Shown in pieces: positions 29,866 through 38,737 of a stretch of 54,487 bases of DNA. This DNA comes from an uncultured Clostridium sp. (lineage in GTDB: Bacteria > Bacillota > Clostridia > TANB77 > CAG-508), in assembly GCA_930990555.1 (NCBI GenBank), contig CAKNPW010000011.1:1-54487 (forward strand). The letters run 5' to 3'. The translations under genes were made by a program, and so were the position numbers. Below the pieces are notes generated by a model that worked only from the letters and a program-made list of their open reading frames with translations, did no database searches and had not been told where the DNA came from. Every line of letters starts with the position of its first letter. Position 1 is the stretch's first letter.

Positions 29866-30711
29866 CTATATGTTTATATTTCCATCATATACTTTTGTTG
29901 CTATACCACTCATAATAATATGACCATTTTGTTTATTATAGTTTAATTTTAATTCTCCACCTCTTAATATAGTTTTTACATAACTAGAACATATTCCTTT
30001 ATAATACGCTATGCAAAATGAAGCACAAGATCCTGTTCCACACGCATAGGTTTCTCCTACTCCTCTTTCCCATGTTCTGATCTTTAAAGTATTTCTACCT
30101 AAACATTGAACAAATTCTACATTTATTTTGTTTGGAAAACATTTCATATTTTCAATTGCTGGTCCGTATTTTTCTAAATCAATATCTTCTACATTATTTA
30201 CAAAAATAACTAAATGTGGATTTCCCATAGAAACATAATTTCCTATAAATCTAGTGTCATCCACCTTAATATTAACTGATATTGGAATTCTATAATTCTT
30301 TTGAACACTTATATTTTTTATATCATCAAAAATTGGCCTTCCCATATCTACTTGGACTTCTTGTATTTCTCCATTTAATACTTTTAATGTTACAAACTTT
30401 ATACCTGCTTTTGTTTCTATGCTCATACTTTGTTTATCTATTATTTTGTTATCATAAATATATTTAGCAAAACATCTTATCCCATTTCCACACATTTCAG
30501 CTTCTGAACCATCTTTATTAAAAATTCTCATCTTTATATCTGCTACAGTACTTTCTTGTACTAAAATAAGTCCATCTGCCCCAATTCCAAAATTTCTGTT
30601 ACACATATATCTAGCTATTTGTGGCAATTTATTTTCTGCTAATATATTCTCCAAGCAATTTATGCATATGTAATCATTACCTAGTCCATGCATTTTAGTA
30701 AAAGTAACCAT
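29866..30711 (-). CDS. dapF: Diaminopimelate epimerase
   Basis: DapF converts LL-DAP to meso-DAP using two cysteines. The 281-residue protein has the first catalytic Cys in EMCGNGIRCFAKY and the second in YACGTGSCASF, and starts with TKMHGLGNDYI. The ATG at 30711 is chosen for its GGAGGTG site; the upstream ATG at 30729 has none. With dapL 3 kb away it completes the aminotransferase route to meso-DAP. Confidence 0.97.
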   Translation of the reverse strand: MVTFTKMHGLGNDYICINCLENILAENKLPQIARYMCNRNFGIGADGLILVQESTVADIKMRIFNKDGSEAEMCGNGIRCFAKYIYDNKIIDKQSMSIETKAGIKFVTLKVLNGEIQEVQVDMGRPIFDDIKNISVQKNYRIPISVNIKVDDTRFIGNYVSMGNPHLVIFVNNVEDIDLEKYGPAIENMKCFPNKINVEFVQCLGRNTLKIRTWERGVGETYACGTGSCASFCIAYYKGICSSYVKTILRGGELKLNYNKQNGHIIMSGIATKVYDGNINI

Positions 30712-30845
30712 ATTTACACCTCCATACATTATACATATGTAATTTGATGATATTTGGTTACTTTTGACACACTTTTTGATACAGTAAATTATAATATTTT
30801 TTAATATTGTCGTTCATTCAGGCACATCCTTTTCGATTCCCATCA
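30712..30845. other. Intergenic stretch upstream of dapF
   Basis: The gap between dapF and the tRNA terminator is AT-rich. I see no gene, tRNA or strong hairpin. It must hold the dapF promoter on the minus strand, but no box stands out. Confidence 0.4.
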
Positions 30846-30887
30846 TAAAAAAATAACAGTATCTATAAAATCTTTGATACTGTTATT
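30846..30887 (-). terminator. Terminator of the tRNA cluster
   Basis: A perfect 12-bp stem AATAACAGTATC / GATACTGTTATT, followed on the minus strand by TTTTTATG, starts two bases after the encoded CCA of tRNA-Phe. Confidence 0.85.
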
Positions 30888-30888
30888 T

Positions 30889-30964
30889 TGGTGCCTCGAA
30901 CGGGAATCGAACCAGTGACACAGGGATTTTCAGTCCCTTGCTCTACCAACTGAGCTATCGAGGC
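30889..30964 (-). tRNA. tRNA-Phe (GAA)
   Basis: A 76-base cloverleaf including an encoded CCA. The acceptor GCCTCGA pairs with TCGAGGC, the anticodon loop is CTGAAAA with anticodon GAA, and the T arm has GGTTCGATTCC. Third gene of the leftward Val-Asp-Phe cluster. Confidence 0.97.
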
Positions 30965-31032
30965 TTATTAAATTGTTGATAAATATATTTTTTCTTATAT
31001 GTTTTCCACACCATTTCTTCTATATAAGAAAA

Positions 31033-31120
31033 GTGGCTTCGCCACATGTACAGATTGCTTCGCAATCGCACGGTCATAAGTAACTTAACCTTGTTGCTTC
31101 AGAAAAATCTAGCGATTTTT
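31033..31120. other. Run of three short hairpins in the tRNA-Asp / tRNA-Phe spacer
   Basis: Three perfect small dyads follow one another: GTGGC-TTC-GCCAC (31033-31045), GATTGC-TTC-GCAATC (31053-31067) and AAAAATC-TAGC-GATTTTT (31103-31120). On either strand the first two make compact hairpins. They lie in the 173-base spacer within the tRNA transcript and may be processing signals, an unannotated small RNA or a repeat. Confidence 0.5.
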
Positions 31121-31137
31121 CCTACGCAATAAAAAAA

Positions 31138-31214
31138 TGGCGACCCGGAACGGGCTCGAACCGTCGACCTCTAGCGTGACAGGCTAGCGTTCTAACCAAC
31201 TGAACTACCGGGCC
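31138..31214 (-). tRNA. tRNA-Asp (GTC)
   Basis: A 77-base cloverleaf with encoded CCA. The anticodon stem CTAGC / GCTAG encloses CTGTCAC (anticodon GTC). The acceptor stem has one G-T pair. It lies 10 bases from tRNA-Val. Confidence 0.97.
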
Positions 31215-31224
31215 GTAAAAAACA

Positions 31225-31300
31225 TGGTGGTCGCTATAGGGCTCGAACCTATGACCCCCTGCTTGTAAGGCAGATGCTCTCCCAGCTGAGCTATGCGACC
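31225..31300 (-). tRNA. tRNA-Val (TAC)
   Basis: A 76-base cloverleaf with encoded CCA. The acceptor GGTCGCA pairs with TAGCGACC bases, the anticodon stem CTGC / GCAG encloses a loop with anticodon TAC. First gene of the cluster. Confidence 0.97.
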
Positions 31301-31500
31301 GTTTTCTTCCGACGAGTTTTAGTATACTATGTTTTTAATTTTCTGTCAATACTTTTTTTAATTTTTTTTATTTTATCTTTTAATTTTTTTTATATTATTT
31401 AATAGATTGCTTATTTATTAACATTTTCACACTATCTTTATTTAATAATTATTTTCCAAAATAATAAAGTATAGTTTTTATACCCTATTATTTTGGAAGA
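31301..31500. other. Intergenic stretch between hup and the tRNA cluster
   Basis: No gene is seen. An imperfect hairpin at 31453-31496 has an 11-bp stem (CCAAAATAATA / TATTATTTTGG) and a large loop; it may be a second terminator for hup or part of the tRNA promoter region. The rest is very AT-rich. Confidence 0.4.
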
Positions 31501-31524
31501 AAAAAAGGTCCTAAGACCTTTTTT
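31501..31524 (-). terminator. Terminator of hup
   Basis: A 10-bp perfect stem AAAAAAGGTC / GACCTTTTTT with a CTAA loop, about 37 bases beyond the hup stop. The A and T runs make it usable in both directions. Confidence 0.85.
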
Positions 31525-31561
31525 AATATGAATTCATATTTTTTAATATATAAAAATTCAA

Positions 31562-31840
31562 TTATTTTTTGTTTACTAAATCTTTTAAAGCTTTTCCAGC
31601 TTTGAATACTGGAGCTTTTGATGCAGGTATTTTTATTTCTTCTTTAGTTTGAGGATTTCTTCCTTTTCTAGCAGCTCTTTTTCTAACTTCGAAAGATCCA
31701 AATCCAACTAATTGAACTTTATCACCTTTTACTAAAGATTCTGTAATTACATCTACAAATGCATTTACTGATGCTTCAGCACTTTTTTTTGTTTCTCCTG
31801 TTTTTGCAGCGATTGCTGCGATTAAATCAGCTTTGTTCAT
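31562..31840 (-). CDS. hup: HU family DNA-binding protein
   Basis: A 92-residue histone-like protein that bends and compacts DNA as a dimer. It starts [15 protein letters not shown], with the [20 protein letters not shown] motif and [18 protein letters not shown] in the beta-arm and C-terminal helix. Length and all core features are standard. Single-gene unit with a GGAGGTAATTTAA ribosome binding site and its own terminator. Confidence 0.98.
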   Translation of the reverse strand: MNKADLIAAIAAKTGETKKSAEASVNAFVDVITESLVKGDKVQLVGFGSFEVRKRAARKGRNPQTKEEIKIPASKAPVFKAGKALKDLVNKK

Positions 31841-32018
31841 TTAAATTACCTCCTAATAATTTGTGTTTATGTAGTGCTTTGAAATGCCTACTAAGTCTTA
31901 TATTCGCCAATTTTTACTAAAATCCTTCTTTTTTTTTATTATTTTTTTGTTGAAACCTAATTCTCTCTAAGAAAAGCTGGTTTTTTTTACCATTTATTTA
32001 TATATATATAATTCTCTG

Positions 32019-33647
32019 TTATCTATATATACCAAGCTTTTCAAGCAATTTATATATTTTTTGTCCATATGGAATCATATAGAATTCTTCTTTAGATAAA
32101 ATTTTTAAAACTACAACAGCTATTGCATAAATTACTACAGCAAATATAATTGCTATTAGTGTTGCCAAAGCTTGTGATATTATTCCTAAAAGTACATTAT
32201 ATATGAATAATGAACAAATTGACATTATAATTGTTGCAATTATAGGCTTTATTAAAAAATTACTTATTTTTAAATTTAATTTAACATTTCTTCTTAAAGT
32301 AGTAAAAGCTATGGAAAAAGCCACCATATGACAGACTACAGAACCTATAGCTGCTCCATTTGCACCAAAAGTTGGATTAGAAACTAAAAGTAAATTTATA
32401 ACAAGTTTTGCTAGCATTCCACATCCTAATGAAATTGCGGGTACCATAACTTTACCAATTCCTTGCAAAGTTCCATTAATTGTTTGATCTAATATAGTAA
32501 AAATTACAGTTAGTGAAGAGATCTGTAATAATAATGCACCTTCTGGTTGTGCAGGGTACAATAAATGTAATATTGGGTCTGCAAAAACTATCATTCCAAT
32601 TGTACATGGAAGACCTATTAACATACTTGCCATTAACGAAAAAGACACTCTTTTAGTAGTATTTTCTTTATCTCCTTTTGCTATCGCACTAGAAATTGTT
32701 GGAACTAGGGCTGTTGCAAAGGCAATATTAATTGATAATGGTAATGATGTTAATGTATCTACTTTCCCTCCCAATATTCCATATTGAGCTTTGGCATCTG
32801 CTTCTGTCATAAATTTTTTAAGTCCGCTTACAACTGTAAATGAATCTATATTCTTATTAAAAGATGACATTATTGAACTTAATGACATTGGAATTGATAC
32901 ACTTAATATTTTTTTCACAATACTTTTTACATTTTGATACTTATAATTCACAGTTTCTTTTAATTCTTTAGCTCTTTCATTTCTTGTAATTCTATAAAAT
33001 CTTACTAAATACATAAAGCTCATAAAAATAGATAATGTTGTTGCAACATTTGCTGCTGCTGCCATCCAAACAGTATTTCCATTAGTCATCTTATAAACAA
33101 TTTCTACTATTAATATAACTAAAACTGTTTTAAAAACTTGTTCTAATGTTTGTGATCTAGCAGTTACTCTCATTGCTTGTTTTCCGTTACAATATCCCCT
33201 AAGAACAGCTGCAACTGTTACAAAAAATACAGCAGGTGATAATGTGATTAATGTATATTTTGCTTCTGGAATATTAAGCCAATATGTAGCAATAACATCT
33301 GCTCCAAAAAATAGTAATAATGTTCCTATTAATCCTATTACAGCAAATGTAGCTAAAGCTACTTTAAATATTCTTATTGCACCTTTATGATCTCCTTTAG
33401 CAGTCCTTTCAGCTACTAATTTTGAGATTGCATTTGGAACTCCAATTGATGATAGGGTAAGTAACAAAGCATATATCTGATATGACCCTGAATATATAGC
33501 ATTTCCTTGGTCTCCAAATCCATCTTTATTTGTAAGATATAAATTATATACTAATCCTAATAATTTAATAAGAACCTGAGAAAACATTAGTGAAAGTACT
33601 GCTTGCATAAAACCTTCTTTCAGTACTTTATTTTTTTGTTTCTTCAT
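32019..33647 (-). CDS. MOP-superfamily flippase (SpoVB/MurJ-like polysaccharide biosynthesis protein)
   Basis: A 542-residue protein with about 14 predicted membrane helices in the MATE/MOP flippase layout. The N-terminal half has GFMQAVLSLMFSQVLIKLLG and YLTNKDGFGDQGNAIYSG, typical of SpoVB and YtgP/MurJ-like proteins of Bacillota. These move lipid-linked cell-wall or polysaccharide precursors across the membrane. I cannot separate SpoVB, Amj-independent MurJ-like and polysaccharide flippase by reading. It is a single gene, divergent from the coupling ATPase. Confidence 0.88.
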   Translation of the reverse strand: MKKQKNKVLKEGFMQAVLSLMFSQVLIKLLGLVYNLYLTNKDGFGDQGNAIYSGSYQIYALLLTLSSIGVPNAISKLVAERTAKGDHKGAIRIFKVALATFAVIGLIGTLLLFFGADVIATYWLNIPEAKYTLITLSPAVFFVTVAAVLRGYCNGKQAMRVTARSQTLEQVFKTVLVILIVEIVYKMTNGNTVWMAAAANVATTLSIFMSFMYLVRFYRITRNERAKELKETVNYKYQNVKSIVKKILSVSIPMSLSSIMSSFNKNIDSFTVVSGLKKFMTEADAKAQYGILGGKVDTLTSLPLSINIAFATALVPTISSAIAKGDKENTTKRVSFSLMASMLIGLPCTIGMIVFADPILHLLYPAQPEGALLLQISSLTVIFTILDQTINGTLQGIGKVMVPAISLGCGMLAKLVINLLLVSNPTFGANGAAIGSVVCHMVAFSIAFTTLRRNVKLNLKISNFLIKPIIATIIMSICSLFIYNVLLGIISQALATLIAIIFAVVIYAIAVVVLKILSKEEFYMIPYGQKIYKLLEKLGIYR

Positions 33648-33831
33648 ATTTAAATCCTTTCTTTTTTCTATTGTATTAAACTAAATCATATTATATTAAT
33701 AAATTGTTTTACAATCAAGTATCCAATATGACTTTTTTTAATAAAATAGTGCAAATATCTTGTTTTTTTCCACGTTTTATAGGATAATATATATGTATAT
33801 TTATAAAATAAAATGAAAGTGGTGGAATGTT

Positions 33832-36162
33832 TTGAAACTTTTTGATAAATTCTTAAAGAAATTAAAAACTAATAGAAATACTTTTTTAACATATATACTA
33901 ACTCTTATATCTATATATATCTTAGTAGATAGAGTAGTAGAATTATTATTCCTATTTTTTAGCGGAATATCATTATCGTATTGGGGACCAATTCAATATA
34001 CATTAGCAATAGCATGTCCAATATTTGCTTTTCTATTTTCTGGTTCATCATCTTTCGTAAAATCAGATAAGGTAAAGCTTTCTTTTATGTATACGTATAT
34101 AGTAGTTCTATATACTATTGTAATATCGATGATTGTTCAATGGCTAAATGAAATTTTATGGATTTTATTAATGTCTTTACCTAACTATGTAGGATTAATT
34201 ACAACTTCCTCAGAATTAATAAAACCTGCATTTACCGCAATTGCTTTATACATACCATTAACTACATTCTTTATAATTTTTAAATTTATTTATATGAAAG
34301 TTAATGATACTAAAGATATAAAGGATTCTATCATAGATTTTAATGGTATAGATTTATCTCCTGCACCTAAAAATATAGGCCCATATACTTGTGAAAATAT
34401 TCTTTGTTTGGATTCTGAACTTGGTAAGCCTGCTGTAATTTCAGAAGATAAAAGATTTGAATCAACATTAATTGTTGGACCTTCTGGTACAGGAAAAACA
34501 ACTATGGTAATAGAACCAATGGTTGCAAGAGATATCGAAAAGAAACTATTTTTCGAAGAAACAGCCAAAGAAATGGGATTTACAGCATTAAAAACTGGTA
34601 TTGCAACACTTTCAGCACCATATAATAATGAATATTTAAATAAATATTTTAATTTAAATATGTTAAAACCTGTTGAAAGCAAATTAAAAATTTATAAAAC
34701 ATATATGAAGAAAATGATTATAGATTCATCATCTGATGAAATAAAATACAAAAATTTAGGAATTACTGCAATTTCTCCAGACTTTTCTTCTATTGAAAAC
34801 ATGATGAAAATAGCAGATAATTTTAATGTTCCATATAATTTAATTGACCCGGATAATCCAGACTCTGTTGGTATAAATCCATTTACATTTGATGATCCTT
34901 TAAAAACTGCAATTGCTATATCTTCTGCGTTAAGAAGTATGTATAATACAACACATACAGATGTTGAAGAAGCTTTCCGTGATAATGTAGCAAGTCAAGC
35001 AATAGAAAACTTATCTATATTATTAAAAGTTATGTATCCAAAATTAAATGATGGAGATTTACCAAATTTAACAGATATGTTAGAAATGCTTACAGATTTT
35101 GATTTAGCAGAAGAAATGTGTAGAAAAATGGAATATGACGAAGAATTATCTGTAAAATATAGAATGCAAATAGCTTATTTTAAAAAGAATTTTTATAGAA
35201 CTGGCTCTGGTAGAGCAGATACAGAAAAATTTGTATATTCTGCAGTTACACAATTAGATAATCTTTTAAGAATGGAAGGTGTTCGTAACATTCTTTGTAA
35301 CAGAAATAATAATATAAACTTTGACCAAGCACTAGAAGATGGAGAAGTTACTTTTGTATGTACACGTAGAGGGGATTTAGGTGCTGCCACACATAAAGCT
35401 TTTGGTTTATTTTTCTTAATATTAATGCAATATTCTGTATTAAGAAGACCAGGTAACGAGAAAAACAGAGTTCCCCATTTCTTATATATCGATGAATTTC
35501 CAGATTTCTTATGCAAAGATATAGATGCAATCTTTACTTTATATAGAAAATATCGTGTTGGAACTTTAATATCTGCTCAAAACTTAGAACAATTAGGAAA
35601 TAAAGTTTATTCAAGATATAGACAAACGATTCTTGCAAACTGCAGTAACAAATTATTATTTGGAGGCGCTACTCCAGATGACAGAGAATGGTGGTCTAAA
35701 GAATTCGGTAATAAGAGAAAATGGAAATTTAAAAATGATTATCATACATCAAAAGGTACTTATGATGAAAAATATGGTCAAATAGAATATGGTTGGTCAG
35801 AATACTTTAAGCCAGATAAATTAGGTTCTTTAAAAGCAAAACAATGTGCTTATAAGATTCGTAATCCTAAAGGTGGAATTCAAGTTGGAAAAGGTAAAGT
35901 TGATCATGTAGCTTCAAAATATAAAGAAAAACAAAAAGTTAAATTCTTTAATTTTGAGAAATTTACTAGTGGTATCTCTGATGAAGCTGATTCTAGAGTA
36001 AGAAGAAAACCTAAATTTAATTATGGTAATGTTGATTTTACAGATACAAATAATTCAGCAGAAATTGATCCAATAAAAACAGACACATCAGACTCAAATT
36101 TCTTATTTGATAATGATGATGCAATAATTGTTGATTTAAAAAGAGGAAATTCTAATAAATAA
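33832..36162 (+). CDS. Type IV coupling protein-like ATPase (VirD4/TraG family), TTG start
   Basis: A 776-residue membrane ATPase. Four hydrophobic segments lie at about residues 18-45, 53-71, 83-105 and 132-153, followed by Walker A GPSGTGKT at 216-223 and Walker B FLYIDEFPDF near 550-557. The C-terminal TraG-like stretch follows, with LISAQNLEQLG and LANCSNKLLFGGATPDDREWW. Such proteins feed relaxase-DNA complexes into type IV secretion channels. It starts at TTG with GTGGTGG seven bases upstream. No relaxase, VirB-like or other transfer gene is near, so it is either a remnant or has another role. It converges on a replication-relaxation-family gene. Confidence 0.85.
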   Translation: MKLFDKFLKKLKTNRNTFLTYILTLISIYILVDRVVELLFLFFSGISLSYWGPIQYTLAIACPIFAFLFSGSSSFVKSDKVKLSFMYTYIVVLYTIVISMIVQWLNEILWILLMSLPNYVGLITTSSELIKPAFTAIALYIPLTTFFIIFKFIYMKVNDTKDIKDSIIDFNGIDLSPAPKNIGPYTCENILCLDSELGKPAVISEDKRFESTLIVGPSGTGKTTMVIEPMVARDIEKKLFFEETAKEMGFTALKTGIATLSAPYNNEYLNKYFNLNMLKPVESKLKIYKTYMKKMIIDSSSDEIKYKNLGITAISPDFSSIENMMKIADNFNVPYNLIDPDNPDSVGINPFTFDDPLKTAIAISSALRSMYNTTHTDVEEAFRDNVASQAIENLSILLKVMYPKLNDGDLPNLTDMLEMLTDFDLAEEMCRKMEYDEELSVKYRMQIAYFKKNFYRTGSGRADTEKFVYSAVTQLDNLLRMEGVRNILCNRNNNINFDQALEDGEVTFVCTRRGDLGAATHKAFGLFFLILMQYSVLRRPGNEKNRVPHFLYIDEFPDFLCKDIDAIFTLYRKYRVGTLISAQNLEQLGNKVYSRYRQTILANCSNKLLFGGATPDDREWWSKEFGNKRKWKFKNDYHTSKGTYDEKYGQIEYGWSEYFKPDKLGSLKAKQCAYKIRNPKGGIQVGKGKVDHVASKYKEKQKVKFFNFEKFTSGISDEADSRVRRKPKFNYGNVDFTDTNNSAEIDPIKTDTSDSNFLFDNDDAIIVDLKRGNSNK

Positions 36163-36164
36163 TC

Positions 36165-36192
36165 GGGATTTAGGGACGTTCCTGAAAATCCC
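36165..36192. repeat. Dispersed hairpin repeat, copy 4
   Basis: GGGATTTAGGGACGTTCC followed by TGAAAATCCC; the ends GGGATTT and AAATCCC pair, and AGG pairs with CCT. It shares an 18-base identical stretch with copy 1 at 9913. It begins three bases after the coupling-protein stop codon. Confidence 0.7.
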
Positions 36193-36202
36193 CCTTCAAA
36201 AG

Positions 36203-36233
36203 AAAAAAGTCGCTATTAAAAAGCGACTTTTTT
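36203..36233. terminator. Bidirectional terminator between coupling protein and replication-relaxation genes
   Basis: A 12-bp stem AAAAAAGTCGCT / AGCGACTTTTTT with a seven-base loop, flanked by A and T runs on both sides, lies between the two convergent genes. Confidence 0.88.
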
Positions 36234-36278
36234 CTTTACTATAACCTTGTTTTCAAAATTGGAATTAAATTTTTAATA

Positions 36279-37220
36279 TTAATCCTCTAATAATTTTAAT
36301 TCAACATTTGCAACTTTATATTTATTTGTATTTTCATCTAATTTGAATTCTATTAAAGTATCTTCTAATGATTCCTTATTTTGTCTTAAATCTGTTGTAA
36401 AATATAATTTTATTTTTGATATTTCTAACCCTTTTGTTACAATTATTTTAAATGTTTCTGCAGTATGTTTTTCATCTTCACAAACAAATATTAATTGTGG
36501 CATAATTGGAAATCCGGAATCTCCTGGTACAAAATTATCATAAAAATCTTGATATAATCTCATTTTTTCTACTAATTTATTTTCCCAATCTTCTTCCCTT
36601 CTAACAACTTCAAATAGGAAAGATATTGATTTATTATTTTTAGTTAATTTAACACTACCTCCTGAAGCTTTAAAAGGTTTTGCCAATGTTTTAGCTGTAA
36701 GTTGTGGCTTTACAATATATGAATCAAAAGCTTTAACTTTTCTTAAATAAGCTAGTAATGTTTGATTTCCTGCTAACCTTTTCTTAATAAGAGCAACTGG
36801 CTTTACATTATCTGTGGGTTGCCATTTGCATTCTACATCTCTTGAATTAAGCAGATATTTTCCCATTTTTTCTAAGCAATATATTCTATATATTCCCTTT
36901 CCATCTTCTGAATGGAAATAATATCTTGTTAATATTTTTGTTTTTATTAATTGTTCTAATTTCTTATTTAATTTATCTTGTGATTTTATCTCTATACCTT
37001 TTATCTGTAATAATTGATATATTTGTCTTGAAGTGATAAATTCGAATTCATTTACTATTTCTAGAATTTTAAAATGAATATCTGTAATATGTCCTAAATT
37101 AATTTTGTTTATGATTTGATTCATTGAAACATAACCATCTTTACCGTCAAATACCTTTATTTCACCTTCTCTTATTGCAAATGGTGATACTTCAGCTTTT
37201 ATTTGACTATCTTCTACCAT
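36279..37220 (-). CDS. Replication-relaxation family protein
   Basis: The 313-residue protein has an N-terminal winged-helix-like region (HITDIHFKILEIVNEFEFIT, then SRQIYQLL) and a C-terminal alpha/beta part with FLFEVVRREEDWENKLVEK, the arrangement of the replication-relaxation family found on plasmids and conjugative elements. It lacks any membrane segment. It is encoded opposite the coupling ATPase, 14 bases upstream of an S1-domain gene on its own strand. A role in DNA transfer or replication is inferred from the family only. Confidence 0.65.
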   Translation of the reverse strand: MVEDSQIKAEVSPFAIREGEIKVFDGKDGYVSMNQIINKINLGHITDIHFKILEIVNEFEFITSRQIYQLLQIKGIEIKSQDKLNKKLEQLIKTKILTRYYFHSEDGKGIYRIYCLEKMGKYLLNSRDVECKWQPTDNVKPVALIKKRLAGNQTLLAYLRKVKAFDSYIVKPQLTAKTLAKPFKASGGSVKLTKNNKSISFLFEVVRREEDWENKLVEKMRLYQDFYDNFVPGDSGFPIMPQLIFVCEDEKHTAETFKIIVTKGLEISKIKLYFTTDLRQNKESLEDTLIEFKLDENTNKYKVANVELKLLED

Positions 37221-37233
37221 CTTAAATTCCTCC

Positions 37234-37719
37234 TTAACATATTATTAATTTTATTTTTTTCTTTTCTGGAATAATTTTTTTAATAAAAACATCCACCTGT
37301 TTTCCATATTCTATTCCTTCTTGATATTCAGCCATTCCTACTAAATTTGGTTTTAACTCTATAAAAATACCATTTTTATGAGCCTCCGTATTTCTTATAA
37401 TACCTTTTACTTTTGTTCCTTCTTTAAATAATTTTGCATTTTCTTCCCAAGTACCTAATAATTCCTTATAAGTAAACATTATTCTTTTATTTTCCTTATC
37501 TATGCTTTTTACTTTAACATTTACTTCTTGTCCTATAGAAAACCTGTCAAATGGGCTTTTTATTCTTGCTACAGACATATCTTCTATATGTAATAGCCCT
37601 ACTACCCCATTTTTTAGTTCTATAAAAGCTCCATATGGCTGAATACTTTTTACTTTTCCCTGTACTATCATGTCTTCTTTTAAAGAATCATCAAATGGAA
37701 TATATTTTTTGTAGCTCAT
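37234..37719 (-). CDS. S1 RNA-binding domain protein, two repeats
   Basis: A 161-residue protein of two S1 OB folds. The first (residues 17-85) has the typical GKVKSIQPYGAFIELKNGVV and GLLHIEDMS; the second (about 98-160) is more divergent (GIIRNTEAHKNGIFIELKP). It probably binds RNA or ribosomes; similar short S1 proteins occur across Clostridia without defined function. It begins after AAAGGAG and lies 70 bases below rluB. Confidence 0.8.
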   Translation of the reverse strand: MSYKKYIPFDDSLKEDMIVQGKVKSIQPYGAFIELKNGVVGLLHIEDMSVARIKSPFDRFSIGQEVNVKVKSIDKENKRIMFTYKELLGTWEENAKLFKEGTKVKGIIRNTEAHKNGIFIELKPNLVGMAEYQEGIEYGKQVDVFIKKIIPEKKKIKLIIC

Positions 37720-37789
37720 TTATTTTTTCTCCTTTATCTTATGTATAATCTTATATTATTATATAGTTTTATTTTAATATAATCAATAT

Positions 37790-38518
37790 CTATTTTATTA
37801 ATTCTTCTATTTCTTTATTAGTTAACTGTCTATATTGTCCTAGTTTTAGATTTTTTACGTTTATTTTTCCTATTGCTGCCCTATGTAGTGCAAGTACTGG
37901 TTTATTTATAGCTTTACACATTCTTCTTATTTGTCTATTTTTACCTTCATGTATTATTATTTGAAATCTAGAAATATTTTTAGCTTCATCCACTTTTAAA
38001 ATCTTAGTCTTGGCGGGCTTTGTTACATAATCTCCTATGTCTACCCCATTCTCTAATTTTTGCATATCTTCTTTTGTTACCTTACCTCGTACTGTAACAT
38101 TATACGTTTTCTCTACTTCATGACTTGGATGTGTAACTTTATTAACAAATTCACCATCATTTGATAATATAAGTGCTCCAGAAGTATACATGTCTAAACG
38201 TCCCACAGGAACGATTCTTGTCTTTATGTCTTTTAATAAATTCATAACCGTATCTCGTTTAAATTGATCTTTTACCGTTGTTACATATCCAATTGGTTTG
38301 TTTAATAAAATATATAGTTTTTCATCATGTCTTTTTAAAATTTTACCATCCACTTCTACAAAATCATTATATGGATTTATTTTAGTACCTAAAGTAGTTA
38401 TAACTTTTTCATTTACTTTTACTCTTCCTTCTAATATTATTTTTTCGCATTTCCTTCTTGAGGCAATCCCATTGTCTGCTAAAAATTTTTGAAGTCTAAC
38501 TTCATCTTTTTCTTCCAT
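37790..38518 (-). CDS. rluB: RsuA/RluB-type rRNA pseudouridine synthase
   Basis: It isomerises uridine in rRNA. The 242-residue protein has an N-terminal S4 domain (RLQKFLADNGIASRRKCEKI), the catalytic Asp in VGRLDMYTSGALILSNDGE near residue 105, and the C-terminal HEGKNRQIRRMCKAI motif. RluB (23S) is the more likely subfamily for a Bacillota enzyme of this size, but RsuA cannot be ruled out by reading. Confidence 0.93.
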   Translation of the reverse strand: MEEKDEVRLQKFLADNGIASRRKCEKIILEGRVKVNEKVITTLGTKINPYNDFVEVDGKILKRHDEKLYILLNKPIGYVTTVKDQFKRDTVMNLLKDIKTRIVPVGRLDMYTSGALILSNDGEFVNKVTHPSHEVEKTYNVTVRGKVTKEDMQKLENGVDIGDYVTKPAKTKILKVDEAKNISRFQIIIHEGKNRQIRRMCKAINKPVLALHRAAIGKINVKNLKLGQYRQLTNKEIEELIK

Positions 38519-38737
38519 ATTTTTTCCCCTTTTTATGTATAATTTATTTTTTTATGCATATTATAATATTATAAATTATGTTTTTAATTTTCTTTTTATT
38601 CTGTTTTTAATGGAATAAAAAGATTTATATAGATCTTCCAGTACTGTTCTAGTACTGGATTTTTTTACTTCATTTCCTTTGTATAAAAGTTTAGTTTTAG
38701 TAGCTGTTAATTACGACATTTTATATATACAAGCCTA
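38519..38737. other. rluB upstream region with a strong plus-strand hairpin
   Basis: No gene is seen. A perfect 9-bp stem TCCAGTACT / AGTACTGGA with a GTTCT loop at 38637-38659 is followed by TTTTTTT on the plus strand, a textbook terminator in the direction opposite to both flanking genes. A smaller palindrome AGATTTATATAGATCT at 38621-38636 precedes it and could serve the minus strand. Confidence 0.6.

Noticed and set aside
31033..31120. CRISPR-like repeats
   Set aside because: The hairpins differ in sequence and spacing; no direct repeats with regular spacers occur here or elsewhere in the window, and no cas gene is present.
36279..37220. Calling the gene a conjugative relaxase
   Set aside because: No HUH or MOB histidine triad is visible; the winged-helix and alpha/beta layout fits the replication-relaxation family better.
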